Source: Janthinobacterium saanense (GTDB lineage: Bacteria; Pseudomonadota; Gammaproteobacteria; Burkholderiales; Burkholderiaceae_D). From it: DNA of 64,000 nucleotides. Location: the NCBI RefSeq assembly GCF_014200675.1, contig NZ_JACHCI010000018.1, forward strand, positions 1-64,000, in the 5' to 3' direction. The position numbers were made by a program, and so were the translations under genes. The stretch's first letter is position 1; every line of letters begins with the position of its first letter. A model generated the notes under the pieces. It worked only from the letters and a program-made list of their open reading frames with translations. It did not search any database and was not told the origin of the DNA. Positions 36,619 to 45,903 of the stretch are shown here, piece by piece.

Positions 36619-36842
36619 GACGCTGTCGGCAGGCTTAAGCTTACCGCCTTCGGCAGCGCGCAGGGATAAAAAGACTCCGCTACGCTGTGAAGCGAGCGCA
36701 ATTATAGCCGACAGATTGCAAGATATGCCTAAGCTTGCGCGACTATCGGTACAATGCGTGCTTCTTTCATCATCTGATCGGCGACTGTGTTGCGTACCAC
36801 GCGGTATGCAAGGTACGGCGCCCGAGCACTTTACTCATCATT

Positions 36843-38738
36843 ATGGCTGTCATCTCTCTTTCATCGGCGCAACTTGCGTTCGGTCACGTCGCGCTGCTCG
36901 ATCACGCGGAATTTTCACTGGAAACCTCGGAGCGGGTCGGTTTGATCGGCCGCAACGGCACGGGCAAGTCCTCGCTGCTGAAAGTCATTTCGGGCAAGTT
37001 CAAGCTCGATGACGGTTTGTTGGTGATGCAGCAAGGTATCAAGATTGCCTATGTGGAACAAGAGCCGCAATTCGACCCGGAAATGTCCGTGTTCGACGCG
37101 GTGGCCTCCGGCATGGGCGAATCGCAAGCCTGGCTCAAGGAATACGATACGCTGACGGGCCAGTTTGGCCAGGGCAACGATGATGAATTGATGGAACGCA
37201 TGCACGATATCCAGGTCAAACTGGATGCGGCCGATGCCTGGAGCTTGCCGAACAAGGTAGAAACCGTGCTCGACCGTCTGAACCTGACGGGCGACATGCT
37301 GATGAAAACCTTGTCGGGCGGTATGCAGAAGCGCGTGGCGCTGGCGCGCGCGCTGGTCTCGGCGCCTGACGTGCTGCTGCTCGATGAGCCGACCAACCAT
37401 CTGGATTTCAGTTCCATCCTGTGGCTGGAAGGTTTGCTGCGCGACTTCAAAGGCAGCGTGCTGTTCATTACCCATGATCGCTCCTTCCTCGACAACGTCG
37501 CCACGCGCATTATCGAGCTGGACCGTGGCCGCTTGCTGTCGTATCCAGGCAACTTCACGGCCTATCAGGTGCGCAAGGCCGAGCAGCTGGAAATCGAAGA
37601 GGTGGAAAACGCCAAGTTCGACAAATTCCTGGCGCAGGAAGAAGTGTGGATACGCAAGGGCGTCAAGGCCCGCCGCGTGCGTGATGAAGGCCGTGTGCGC
37701 CGCCTGGAAGCGCTGCGTTTGACGCGCAATGCGCGCCGCGATCAGCAAGGGCAGGTCAAGCTGGACGTGTCGGCCGGCGAACGCTCGGGCAAGATCGTGG
37801 CGGACCTGGAAAACGTCTCCAAGACCTATGGCAGCAAGGTCATCGTCAATGATTTCACCGGCACCATCTTGCGTGGCGACAAAGTGGGCCTGATCGGCGC
37901 GAACGGCGCCGGCAAGACCACCTTGCTGAAAATGATCCTGGGCCAGGAGACGCCGGAGACGGGCAGCGTGCGCCTGGGTACCAAGTTGCAAGTGGCATAT
38001 TTCGATCAGATGCGCACGCAGCTGAACGAAGAAGCGAACTTGATGGAAACCATTGCGCCGGGCAGCGACTGGGTCGAGATCAATGGCCAGCGCCGTCACG
38101 TGATGACCTATCTGAACGATTTCCTGTTTGCTCCAGAACGTGCCCGTTCGCCCGTCAAGACTCTGTCCGGTGGCGAGCGCAACCGTTTGCTGCTGGCGCG
38201 TTTGTTCGCCAAGCCAGCCAACGTGCTGGTGCTCGATGAACCGACCAATGACCTGGATATCGATACCCTGGAATTGCTGGAAGAGTTGCTGGAAGAGTAC
38301 ACCGGCACCGTTTTCCTGGTCAGCCATGACCGTACTTTCCTCGATAACGTCGTCACGCAAGTGATCGTGGCCGAAGGTGAAGGCAAGTGGCGTGAATTCG
38401 TCGGCGGCTATTCGGATTGGGAGCGCCAGCGCGCCACTGTGCCAGCGGTCACCGCACGTAGCGCACCGAAGGCCGCAGCAGCGCCTGCGGCCGCCCCGGC
38501 CGCCAAGCAGAAAAAGCTCAGCTATAAAGAGCAGCGCGAACTCGACGAGTTGCCGAACATCATGGCCGCGCTGGAAGATGAGCAAGCCGTGCTGGCAGGA
38601 CAATTGTCGCATCCCGATTTCTATAAAAAAACGCCGGCCGAGGGCAAGCGCCTGAATGCCCGCATGGCGGAAATCGAGAGCGAGTTGCTGGCTGCCCTGG
38701 AAAAATGGGAAGCCATTGAAGCGCGCGCCAAAGGCTGA
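36843..38738 (+). CDS. uup: ABC-F family ATPase, Uup type
   Basis: A 631-residue soluble protein with two ABC ATPase domains and no membrane part. First Walker A is GRNGTGKS (residues 36-43) with signature LSGGMQKR; the second is GANGAGKTT (about 353) with LSGGERNR; both Walker B regions read LDEPTN. A linker follows each first-domain core. The C-terminal 80 residues form the Lys/Glu-rich coiled coil typical of Uup (KLSYKEQRELDELP). ABC-F proteins act on ribosomes, and Uup also affects transposon excision. The ATG at 36843 starts at family homology. Confidence 0.93.
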   Translation: MAVISLSSAQLAFGHVALLDHAEFSLETSERVGLIGRNGTGKSSLLKVISGKFKLDDGLLVMQQGIKIAYVEQEPQFDPEMSVFDAVASGMGESQAWLKEYDTLTGQFGQGNDDELMERMHDIQVKLDAADAWSLPNKVETVLDRLNLTGDMLMKTLSGGMQKRVALARALVSAPDVLLLDEPTNHLDFSSILWLEGLLRDFKGSVLFITHDRSFLDNVATRIIELDRGRLLSYPGNFTAYQVRKAEQLEIEEVENAKFDKFLAQEEVWIRKGVKARRVRDEGRVRRLEALRLTRNARRDQQGQVKLDVSAGERSGKIVADLENVSKTYGSKVIVNDFTGTILRGDKVGLIGANGAGKTTLLKMILGQETPETGSVRLGTKLQVAYFDQMRTQLNEEANLMETIAPGSDWVEINGQRRHVMTYLNDFLFAPERARSPVKTLSGGERNRLLLARLFAKPANVLVLDEPTNDLDIDTLELLEELLEEYTGTVFLVSHDRTFLDNVVTQVIVAEGEGKWREFVGGYSDWERQRATVPAVTARSAPKAAAAPAAAPAAKQKKLSYKEQRELDELPNIMAALEDEQAVLAGQLSHPDFYKKTPAEGKRLNARMAEIESELLAALEKWEAIEARAKG

Positions 38739-38760
38739 ACGCTGAGAGATTGATCACACA

Positions 38761-38785
38761 CGATTGCCGCTACCGGCGGCAATCG
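38761..38785 (+). terminator. Perfect 10-bp hairpin after uup
   Basis: CGATTGCCGC and its exact complement enclose a five-base loop 22 bases after the uup stop. Downstream sequence is pyrimidine-rich but without a clean T-run. Confidence 0.5.
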
Positions 38786-38846
38786 TTCCCGCCTTCCTTT
38801 CGTTGCACACTGTACGTCCCCTCTTCGCAAACAGGCTTGGCATTTC

Positions 38847-38875
38847 TGCTAGAATATTGATCGCAAGACAATATT
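38847..38875 (+). promoter_or_regulatory. Extended -10 promoter with overlapping inverted repeat, EPS locus
   Basis: TG-C-TAGAAT at 38847-38855 is an extended -10 element with no good -35 match. It overlaps an exact inverted repeat AATATTG (38853-38859) / CAATATT (38869-38875) with a nine-base spacer. The promoter lies about 105 bases upstream of the CAAX-protease gene, first of the EPS locus. The repeat looks like an operator for a dimeric regulator. Confidence 0.45.
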
Positions 38876-38961
38876 GCCGGTTCTTGTATTTCCTGACGAC
38901 ACTATCCCGTGTCATTCTTTTTTAGTCGCCTCATCAGACCGGAAACGGGAGGAGCGGTTTC

Positions 38962-39633
38962 ATGTTTGACCGACTCGCGCTGCCACGCGTGCTGCCTTTT
39001 TTTACTTATCTCTTTTTTATTCTTATTGCCGATGTGTTAATATGGGCGGGATATGCTCAGGAGCAATTGCGCTATCTGTACGTGGTGAAGATAGGTGCCG
39101 TGCTTGCCTTGCTGTGGCTGTACCGCCGCCATTACACGGAGCTGGCCTGGCCCGGTGCTTCCCGCATGGGATGGTCCACCATCGCCTGGTCGGTATTGGC
39201 CGGCATCGTGGTCTTGCTGCTGTGGCTCAACCTGGGCGCATCCTGGATGGTGATCGGGCAATCAAACGGTTTTGATCCACGCTCTGGCGGCGGCTATGAC
39301 TGGCTGCTGGTGGTGGCGCGCATCGCCGGTGCGGCGCTGGTGGTACCCGTGATGGAAGAGTTGTTCTGGCGCTCATTCTTATTGCGTTGGTTACAATCGC
39401 CAAATTTTCTGTCAGTCGAACCGTCACTGTTGAAGTTCCGCTATATTGTTGTTGCGGCGATACTATTTGGCTTTGAACATAATTTGTGGTTCGCGGGCAT
39501 TGTTGCCGGCTTAGCATATGGTTGGCTCTACGTGCGTTTTCGCACCCTGTGGTCGGCCATCATCGCGCACGGCGTGACGAATGGCTTATTGGGCGTCTGG
39601 GTGCTTATTACCGGGCAGTGGGGTTATTGGTAA
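38962..39633 (+). CDS. CAAX prenyl protease-related protein, PEP-CTERM system
   Basis: A 223-residue integral membrane protein with about six to seven helices. The CPBP/CAAX protease motifs are present: EELFWRSFLLRW (motif 1, Glu-Glu and Arg), FGFEHNLWFAG (motif 2, His) and IAHGVTN (motif 3, His). It matches the subfamily that accompanies exosortase loci. It is probably a membrane protease or protein-processing enzyme; its substrate is not known. It is the first gene of the EPS locus and lies 32 bases before epsL. Confidence 0.85.
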   Translation: MFDRLALPRVLPFFTYLFFILIADVLIWAGYAQEQLRYLYVVKIGAVLALLWLYRRHYTELAWPGASRMGWSTIAWSVLAGIVVLLLWLNLGASWMVIGQSNGFDPRSGGGYDWLLVVARIAGAALVVPVMEELFWRSFLLRWLQSPNFLSVEPSLLKFRYIVVAAILFGFEHNLWFAGIVAGLAYGWLYVRFRTLWSAIIAHGVTNGLLGVWVLITGQWGYW

Positions 39634-39665
39634 TCGCGTCATTAGTGGATGCAATAAGCACAAAG

Positions 39666-40922
39666 ATGAAAAAAATGTTGAGCCTGACTGAAAAAAAGCG
39701 TGCTGCTACCGCTGCATGCCCCGCTTTCTGCGCGCCCCGCCGGGCCGCCCTGGTGCTATTGATCGGCGCCGCATACAGCTGTAGTGCCCACGCGGAAATC
39801 AGCGACACCATCCACCCGTTTATCCAGACCACGTTCGCCTACGACGATAATTTGCTGCGCCTGAGCGAGTTTCCGGGGCAAATCCCCGACCTGGGCGATA
39901 CCAGCCGCACGGTGCAGGGCGGTTTCCTGTTCGAACGCCCGGTCGGCCGGCAGTTATTCACGGGCTACGCCAAACTGAGCCACGTCACTTTCAACCGCTT
40001 TACCGAGCTCAATTACAACGGCAAGGATGCGCTGGTCGACTGGGCCTGGCAGCTGGGCAACCGGTGGCAGGGCCATCTGGGTACCAGCTACCTGGAAACC
40101 CTGGCGCCATTTACCGATACCAATTCCGACCAGCGCAATTTGCGCACGCAGCGGCGTAACTATGCGGATGCAACCTGGCTGTTTCATCCCAGCTGGCAGG
40201 TACGCGCGGGTTTTTCGCAATTTACGGCCGACTATGAATTGCCTGCGCAACAGATCAATAACCGCACGGAAAACGCCACCGAACTCGGTGTCGATTATCT
40301 GGCCGCCAGCGGCAGCAAGGTCGGCATACAGCTGCGTCAACTGAGGTCGAACTATCAATTCAAGGGCAACCCCCTGTTTGGCTTGCCTGACAATGACTAC
40401 ACGCAAGATGAAATCAAGGCCAATGTGCTGTGGCTGGTCAGCGGACCGACCAAGCTGTCCTTCCTGGGCGGCTGGGTGCGCCGCACGCATCCGCAGTCCG
40501 TGTCGGGTACCAGCAGCAGCGGCGCCAACGGCCGCTTGATCGCCGACTGGGTCGCCACCGGCAAGCTGCGCTTCAACGCCAACCTGTGGCGTGAATTCCA
40601 GGTGGTCGAAGGCGGCATCGTGGGTAGCAGCTTGAACAAGGGAGCCAGCCTGGCGGCTTTCTGGAGCGCCACCGCCAAAGTGGGGCTCAACGCCCAGCTG
40701 CGCCATGAGAAACGCGATTTCAGCACCATCAACGGTTTCACGGCGCTGGACGGCTTGTCCGATGCCACCAACGGCAGTTCGCTGGGGCTGACGTATGCGC
40801 CAGTCAACAACATCCAGCTGGAACTCGATGCATTCCGCGACCGGCGCAGCGGTAATCCTATCGTGGGCAGCAATACTTACCGGGCCAAAGGCGTTTCATT
40901 TTCCGCCAATGTTCAATTCTGA
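39666..40922 (+). CDS. epsL: XrtB-associated polysaccharide biosynthesis outer-membrane protein EpsL
   Basis: A 418-residue protein. A long basic N-terminus leads into a signal peptide (cleavage AHA, about residue 41). The rest is a run of alternating amphipathic strands typical of an outer-membrane beta-barrel, ending in SFSANVQF with terminal Phe. It matches the EpsL family found in Methylobacillus-type eps loci with exosortase. It is likely the outer-membrane exit or tethering component. The ATG at 39666 is chosen because the signal peptide begins there. Confidence 0.85.
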   Translation: MKKMLSLTEKKRAATAACPAFCAPRRAALVLLIGAAYSCSAHAEISDTIHPFIQTTFAYDDNLLRLSEFPGQIPDLGDTSRTVQGGFLFERPVGRQLFTGYAKLSHVTFNRFTELNYNGKDALVDWAWQLGNRWQGHLGTSYLETLAPFTDTNSDQRNLRTQRRNYADATWLFHPSWQVRAGFSQFTADYELPAQQINNRTENATELGVDYLAASGSKVGIQLRQLRSNYQFKGNPLFGLPDNDYTQDEIKANVLWLVSGPTKLSFLGGWVRRTHPQSVSGTSSSGANGRLIADWVATGKLRFNANLWREFQVVEGGIVGSSLNKGASLAAFWSATAKVGLNAQLRHEKRDFSTINGFTALDGLSDATNGSSLGLTYAPVNNIQLELDAFRDRRSGNPIVGSNTYRAKGVSFSANVQF

Positions 40923-40930
40923 AAAACAAA

Positions 40931-42313
40931 ATGACGATTAACGATATACCCCTGATTTCCTTTTTTCAGCGCGTGTTCGACCCGCTGATCATCATGCTGA
41001 CCTTGTATTTCTGCTCGTTCGTCTTCGGTTCCTCGTTTGACGGCTATGCGCTGGTATTGATGATACTGGCGTTCTTTATTTCCTCGACCATTTATCAGCA
41101 TGTCGACCCTTACCGGGCCTGGCGCGCCGGGCGCATGTGGGCCTATGCACGCGATGTCATCGTCGGCTGGGCCATCACGGCGCTGATACTGGTGATGCTC
41201 GGTTCGGTCAGCGGCTTGTCGCAGAACTACCGTGCCCCCGTGGTGCTGGCCTGGTTCATCATCACGCCGCTGCTGCTGATCTTTTTGCAGCTGGCCGTGC
41301 GCCGCGCCCGCTCCATCCACGGCAGCGGCGACGAGGTGCGCTCGGTGGCCATCATCGGCGCCAACAATGTCAGCGTGCGCTTTGCCGACGCCATCAGCAA
41401 GCACCCGAACCTGTTCATGCAGGTGGAGGGGTATTTTGATGACCGCGAAGAAGAGCGCTGGCCGGAAGAGATGCAGCATCCGATGCTGGGCCGCATGGAT
41501 GAGATTGCCGCTTATGTGCGGGCCAAGCAGACCAAGATGATTTTCATCAGCCAGCCGATCTCGGCGCAGCCGCGCATCCGCAAGCTGCTCGATGAATTGC
41601 AGGACACCACCACCTCGGTGTATTTCCTGCCGGATATTTATGTGTTTGATCTGATGCAAGCGCGTTTTGACAATGTCTGCGGCATGCCCGTGATCGCCAT
41701 TTGCGAATCGCCGTTTACGGGCTGGAACAGCGCCATCAAGCGCATGAGCGACCTGGTGATCGGCAGCCTGATCCAGCTGTGCCTGCTACCCATCATGCTG
41801 GTCATCGCGATCGCCGTGAAAGTGACGTCACCGGGCCCGGTGATTTTCAGGCAGCGCCGCTATGGCTTGTATGGCGAAGAAATCATCGTCTATAAATTCC
41901 GCTCGATGACGGTGGCCGAAGATGGCGCCAAGGTGGTGCAGGCCACCAAGAATGACCAGCGGGTGACGCGCATCGGTGCTTTCCTGCGCCGCAGTTCGCT
42001 CGATGAATTGCCGCAGTTCATCAATGTCTTGCAAGGCCGCATGAGCATCGTCGGCCCCCGTCCGCACGCTGTGGCGCACAACGAGCAATACCGCAAGTTG
42101 ATCAAGGGCTATATGTTGCGGCACAAGGTCAAGCCCGGCATTACCGGCTGGGCGCAAGTGAATGGCTTGCGCGGCGAGACGGAAACACTCGACAAGATGG
42201 AAGCGCGGGTGCGCTTCGACCTGGACTATCTGCGCAACTGGTCGCTGTGGCTCGATTTGTGGATCGTGGTGCGCACGGTGCAAGTGGTGTTGAAGCGTGA
42301 AAATGCGCATTGA
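40931..42313 (+). CDS. Undecaprenyl-phosphate glucose phosphotransferase (WcaJ-type)
   Basis: A 460-residue polyprenol-phosphate hexose-1-phosphate transferase. Four to five N-terminal helices and a CoA-binding-like domain with EVRSVAIIGANNVSVRFA are followed by a membrane hairpin and the catalytic bacterial sugar transferase domain. Motifs there are KFRSM, RRSSLDELPQF, SIVGPRPHA and KPGITGWAQVNG. It loads the first sugar phosphate on undecaprenyl phosphate and so starts the EPS repeat unit. It begins eight bases after epsL. In related loci this gene is called epsB. Confidence 0.93.
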   Translation: MTINDIPLISFFQRVFDPLIIMLTLYFCSFVFGSSFDGYALVLMILAFFISSTIYQHVDPYRAWRAGRMWAYARDVIVGWAITALILVMLGSVSGLSQNYRAPVVLAWFIITPLLLIFLQLAVRRARSIHGSGDEVRSVAIIGANNVSVRFADAISKHPNLFMQVEGYFDDREEERWPEEMQHPMLGRMDEIAAYVRAKQTKMIFISQPISAQPRIRKLLDELQDTTTSVYFLPDIYVFDLMQARFDNVCGMPVIAICESPFTGWNSAIKRMSDLVIGSLIQLCLLPIMLVIAIAVKVTSPGPVIFRQRRYGLYGEEIIVYKFRSMTVAEDGAKVVQATKNDQRVTRIGAFLRRSSLDELPQFINVLQGRMSIVGPRPHAVAHNEQYRKLIKGYMLRHKVKPGITGWAQVNGLRGETETLDKMEARVRFDLDYLRNWSLWLDLWIVVRTVQVVLKRENAH

Positions 42314-42622
42314 TGATGGACGCGCTGCGAGCGGGTATCAATTCGATTGCCGCATGGATATACATTGTGGTGCGGCGACAACTCCCGCAGCGGCCAGGCC
42401 TCAGGCTTTCTTGTTGACGGCAGAAAAGTGATTGCATCATTTGTAATTTTTGTAATCTCGTTGCATAATTTGTACCTGTTGCACACGCAAACTTCATGAT
42501 GGGCTGTAAGATAGCGTCCTGAAAACAGCGTACTGAAACTATGTACATGCATATATCTTTTGACGCTTACGCCCGTAACGGTGCGGCAGCGTCTGATTGA
42601 ACTCTCTGAGATGGCAAGCCCG
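42314..42622. other. Spacer before epsD, likely promoter region
   Basis: This 309-base gap is AT-rich in its middle (about 42410-42560). It holds short direct repeats of TTGTAAT and TAATTTGTA form around 42438-42475 and one TTGACG hexamer near 42413 without a good -10 partner. A second promoter for the epsDEFG genes is plausible. No gene is seen. Confidence 0.4.
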
Positions 42623-43564
42623 ATGAAAATGAAACGAACTAATTTGCAACAACGTGTCCTGAGCGCTGGCGTCATCCTGCTGACCGTGGCTGGCCTGGCT
42701 GCCTGTGGCGGCGACAAGGCGAAGAAGACGGGCCAGGCGCTTGCCAGCGTGAATGGTGAAGAAATCACGGCGCTGCAGTTGAATGAAGAATTACAGCGCG
42801 CCGGCGTGCCGGCAGCGCAGCAGGAAGTGGCCAGCAAGCAGTTGCTCGAAGCGCTGATCGATCGCCAGGTGGTGGAAAATGCCGCAGTGAAAGACAAGCT
42901 GGACCGCGATCCCAAAGTCATGCAAGCCATCGAACGGGCCAAGGCGCTGATCATCAGCCAAGCTTATATGCAAAAGAAATTGAGCGGCATCGCCCGTCCG
43001 ACCAAGGCGGAAGTGGAAGAGTATTTCAACAAGCACCCTGAATTGTTCAGCAATCGCAAGCAGTTCGACATGCGCCAGTTGCTGATCGCCAGCAAGGACA
43101 TGAACGATGCACTCAAACAAGTGATCGACAAGAGCAAGTCACTCGATGACGTCGCCGCCTGGATGGATAGCAACAAGATCGGTTTTGCCCGTGGCCAGGT
43201 GTCGCGTACCAGCACCGACCTGGCGCCGGAACTGGGCGCCAAGCTGCAAAGCATGCCGAAGGGCCAGTTGTTCATCATCAATGAGGGCGAGCGTTCGATG
43301 CTGATGAGCATCGTCGACGTCAAGGATGTGCCTTTGACCCTGGCCGTGGCCGGACCGCAGATCGAGCAATACCTGGTCAATACCCGCACCAAGGATGGCG
43401 CCAAACAGGAAATGGACCGCTTGCGCGCGGCTGCCAAGATTGAGTATCTGAACCAGGCTGCGCCTGCCACTGCTGGCACTGCCGCCTCTGGCGCAGCTGC
43501 GGCAGCCCCGGCTGCTTCGGCAGGCACGGGCGCCACCGAACGCGGTGTCGCCGGCCTGAAGTAA
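42623..43564 (+). CDS. epsD: EpsD family peptidyl-prolyl cis-trans isomerase lipoprotein
   Basis: About 313 residues. A lipoprotein signal with lipobox LAAC (about residue 24) is followed by a SurA/PrsA-like N-terminal helical region (VNGEEITALQLNEEL and ALIDRQVV) and a parvulin-type domain (FDMRQLLIASKDMNDAL through the GQL-F segment). An Ala-rich tail follows. EpsD proteins belong to exosortase-linked EPS loci and may fold envelope components of the export machine. In-frame ATGs at 42611, 42623 and 42629 are possible; none has a strong ribosome site. Confidence 0.88.
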   Translation: MKMKRTNLQQRVLSAGVILLTVAGLAACGGDKAKKTGQALASVNGEEITALQLNEELQRAGVPAAQQEVASKQLLEALIDRQVVENAAVKDKLDRDPKVMQAIERAKALIISQAYMQKKLSGIARPTKAEVEEYFNKHPELFSNRKQFDMRQLLIASKDMNDALKQVIDKSKSLDDVAAWMDSNKIGFARGQVSRTSTDLAPELGAKLQSMPKGQLFIINEGERSMLMSIVDVKDVPLTLAVAGPQIEQYLVNTRTKDGAKQEMDRLRAAAKIEYLNQAAPATAGTAASGAAAAAPAASAGTGATERGVAGLK

Positions 43565-43617
43565 GTGCCGACCGCCATCGATATTTTGTAAACCGAGTGA
43601 CCGACGAGATCGAGCTG

Positions 43618-44409
43618 ATGATGAAACGACTGATACTTTTAATAATGACTACGCTGCTGGCTTTCACCTTGGGCAGCGCCAACGCCGGTGAAGTCTTGCT
43701 GGGTGCTGGCGACGTACTGAAGATTTCCGTGTATGGCAACCTGGACCTGGGCGTGGAAACGCGCGTCAGCGAAGCGGGCGACATTACCTTTCCGCTGATC
43801 GGCCAGGTCAATGTGATGAACTTGCCTGTTGCCGAGGCGGAAAAGAAGATCGCCAACAAGCTGGAAACGGGTGGTTTTGTTAAAAAGCCGCAAGTCAACA
43901 TCATCGTCACCTTGCTGCAAAGCCAGCAAGTATCGGTGCTGGGCCAGGTGAACCGTCCAGGCCGCTATCCGGTCGATGGCCGCCGCAGCCTGCTGGACTT
44001 GCTGGCGCTGGCCGGCGGTATCGGCCCTGATGGCGGCGATACGGCTAGCCTGATCCGCAAACGCGATGGCAAGACCACCACCGACGTGGTCGATATCGTG
44101 GAAATGGTCCGCACCTCTGACTTGAACCGCGATTTCGACCTGGCCGCCAATGATGTGGTGTTTGTCGAACGTGCGCCGCGCATCTATATTTATGGTGAAG
44201 TGCAGCGTCCTGGCGTGATCCGCCTGGAGCGTTCGATGACGGTGTTGCAGGCGCTGTCTGCCGGCGGCGGCTTGACGCAGCGCGGCACCGAACGCGGTAT
44301 CCGCATCAAGCGCCGCGGCGCCGACGGCAAGCTGCAGATCATCGATGCCCAGCACGATGATCTGCTGAAGAGCGACGACGTGGTGTATGTGAAGGAAAGC
44401 TGGTTTTAA
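43618..44409 (+). CDS. epsE: Polysaccharide export protein EpsE
   Basis: About 263 residues. A signal peptide (to about residue 23, ANA) is followed by the polysaccharide export (Wza/OtnA) domain starting LLGAGDVLKISVYGN and two SLBB domains (VSVLGQVNRPGRYPV and IYIYGEVQRPGVIRL). There is no lipobox, unlike Wza. It should form or line the periplasmic/outer-membrane export channel with EpsL and EpsF. An ATG three bases later is an alternative start. Confidence 0.92.
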   Translation: MMKRLILLIMTTLLAFTLGSANAGEVLLGAGDVLKISVYGNLDLGVETRVSEAGDITFPLIGQVNVMNLPVAEAEKKIANKLETGGFVKKPQVNIIVTLLQSQQVSVLGQVNRPGRYPVDGRRSLLDLLALAGGIGPDGGDTASLIRKRDGKTTTDVVDIVEMVRTSDLNRDFDLAANDVVFVERAPRIYIYGEVQRPGVIRLERSMTVLQALSAGGGLTQRGTERGIRIKRRGADGKLQIIDAQHDDLLKSDDVVYVKESWF

Positions 44410-44477
44410 GCAGTGGCAGCAGAGACTTGCTGCCGCATTTTGTACCGATTGTTTTGCGATGATATGAGACGGTGTCT

Positions 44478-45887
44478 ATGAATTTCTCCCAGTTCCTACT
44501 GATATTGCGCGCCCGCCAGCGCGTCATCTGGATCACCCTGGTGATCGTGGTGGTGGCGACCCTGGCGATCAGCCTGATTCTGCCCAAGACCTACAAGGGC
44601 ACGGCTTCCGTGCTGCTCAACTACAAGGGTGTCGATACCGTCACGGGGCTGGCCATGCCAGGCCAGCTGATGGCCGGTTATATGGCGACGCAAATCGACA
44701 TCATCAGCAGCAAGAACGTTGCGCTGCATGTGGTCGACTCGCTCAAGCTGGCGCAAAATCCTGCCGTCATCGCCCAGTTCAACTCCGCCACCGGTGGCGA
44801 AGGCACGGTGCGCGACTGGCTGGCCGACTTGCTGTTGAAAAAACTCGATGTGGTGCCGTCGCGCGAAAGCAGCGTGGTCGAGATCAGTTTCAGCGGTTCG
44901 GATCCGCACTTCGTGGCAGGCATCGCGAACGCTTTCGCGGAAGAGTACCAGCGCGTCAGTATTCAATTGAAAGTCGATCCCCTGAAAAAGGCCTCGGCCT
45001 ATTTCAGTGACCAGACCCGCCAGATGCGCGATGTGCTGGAAGCGGCGCAAAGCCGTTTGTCGAAGTACCAGCAGGAAAATGGCATCGTCAGCCTGGACAA
45101 CCGGGTGGACGTGGAATCGAACCGTCTGAACGATTTGTCGCAGCAACTGGTGATTGCCCAGTCGCAATCGATGGAAGCGACGTCGCGCCAGCGCATGGCG
45201 CAAGGCAGCTCGACGCTGGAGTCGCCTGACGTGGCGCAAAACCCGATGATCCAGAACCTGAAGATCGCCCTGGGCACGGCTGAATCGAAGTTTGCCGATA
45301 TTTCGCAGCGTTTGTCGCAAAACCATCCGCAATACATCAGCGCCAAGGCCGAACTCGATAAATTGCGCAGCGACCTGGCTGCCGCCATCAAGGTGACCTC
45401 TGGCAGTGTCAGCAACAATGCGCAGATTCTGCAACAGCGCGAAGGCGCCATCCGCGGCGCCCTGGCGGCGCAAAAAGCCAAGGTGCTGGAACTGAACCGT
45501 ACGCGTGATGAAATGGGCGTGCTGATGAAGGACGTGGAAAGCGCCCAGCGCGGCTACGACGCCACCTCGCAGCGTTTCTCGCAGACCAGCATCGAAGGCC
45601 AGGCGGAACAGTCCGATATCTCTATCCTGAATCCTGCCGTGCCGCCAGTGGTGCCGGCCGGTCCGAAAATCATCCTCAACACCGTGCTGGCCTTCTTCTT
45701 TGGCGGCTTGCTGGGCCTGGGTTTGAGTATCGTGCTGGAAATGCTGGACCGCCGCGTGCGCTCCGAACGCGATTTGTTCGATGCCTTGCAAATCCCGGTG
45801 CTGGGCGTGATCGCCTGGCAGGCGCCGAAGCGCCGCCGCTTCAAGTCCCTGAAATCGGTGTTCTCCAGCCGATTGCGTTTGAACTAA
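44478..45887 (+). CDS. epsF: Chain length determinant protein EpsF
   Basis: A 469-residue inner-membrane Wzz-type protein. One membrane helix lies near residues 15-37, then a long periplasmic region with coiled coils (about 160-380), then a second helix (about 398-418) with the Pro-rich [12 protein letters not shown] segment before it. A short cytoplasmic tail follows. It sets polymer length and couples to the tyrosine-kinase-like EpsG encoded next. The ATG at 44478 has GAGACGG upstream. Confidence 0.92.
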   Translation: MNFSQFLLILRARQRVIWITLVIVVVATLAISLILPKTYKGTASVLLNYKGVDTVTGLAMPGQLMAGYMATQIDIISSKNVALHVVDSLKLAQNPAVIAQFNSATGGEGTVRDWLADLLLKKLDVVPSRESSVVEISFSGSDPHFVAGIANAFAEEYQRVSIQLKVDPLKKASAYFSDQTRQMRDVLEAAQSRLSKYQQENGIVSLDNRVDVESNRLNDLSQQLVIAQSQSMEATSRQRMAQGSSTLESPDVAQNPMIQNLKIALGTAESKFADISQRLSQNHPQYISAKAELDKLRSDLAAAIKVTSGSVSNNAQILQQREGAIRGALAAQKAKVLELNRTRDEMGVLMKDVESAQRGYDATSQRFSQTSIEGQAEQSDISILNPAVPPVVPAGPKIILNTVLAFFFGGLLGLGLSIVLEMLDRRVRSERDLFDALQIPVLGVIAWQAPKRRRFKSLKSVFSSRLRLN

Positions 45888-45903
45888 TGAGATGGGAAAC
45901 ACC

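Noticed and set aside
36915-38612. Long minus-strand frame antisense to uup
   Set aside because: A mirror of a well-conserved ABC-F gene with no independent support.
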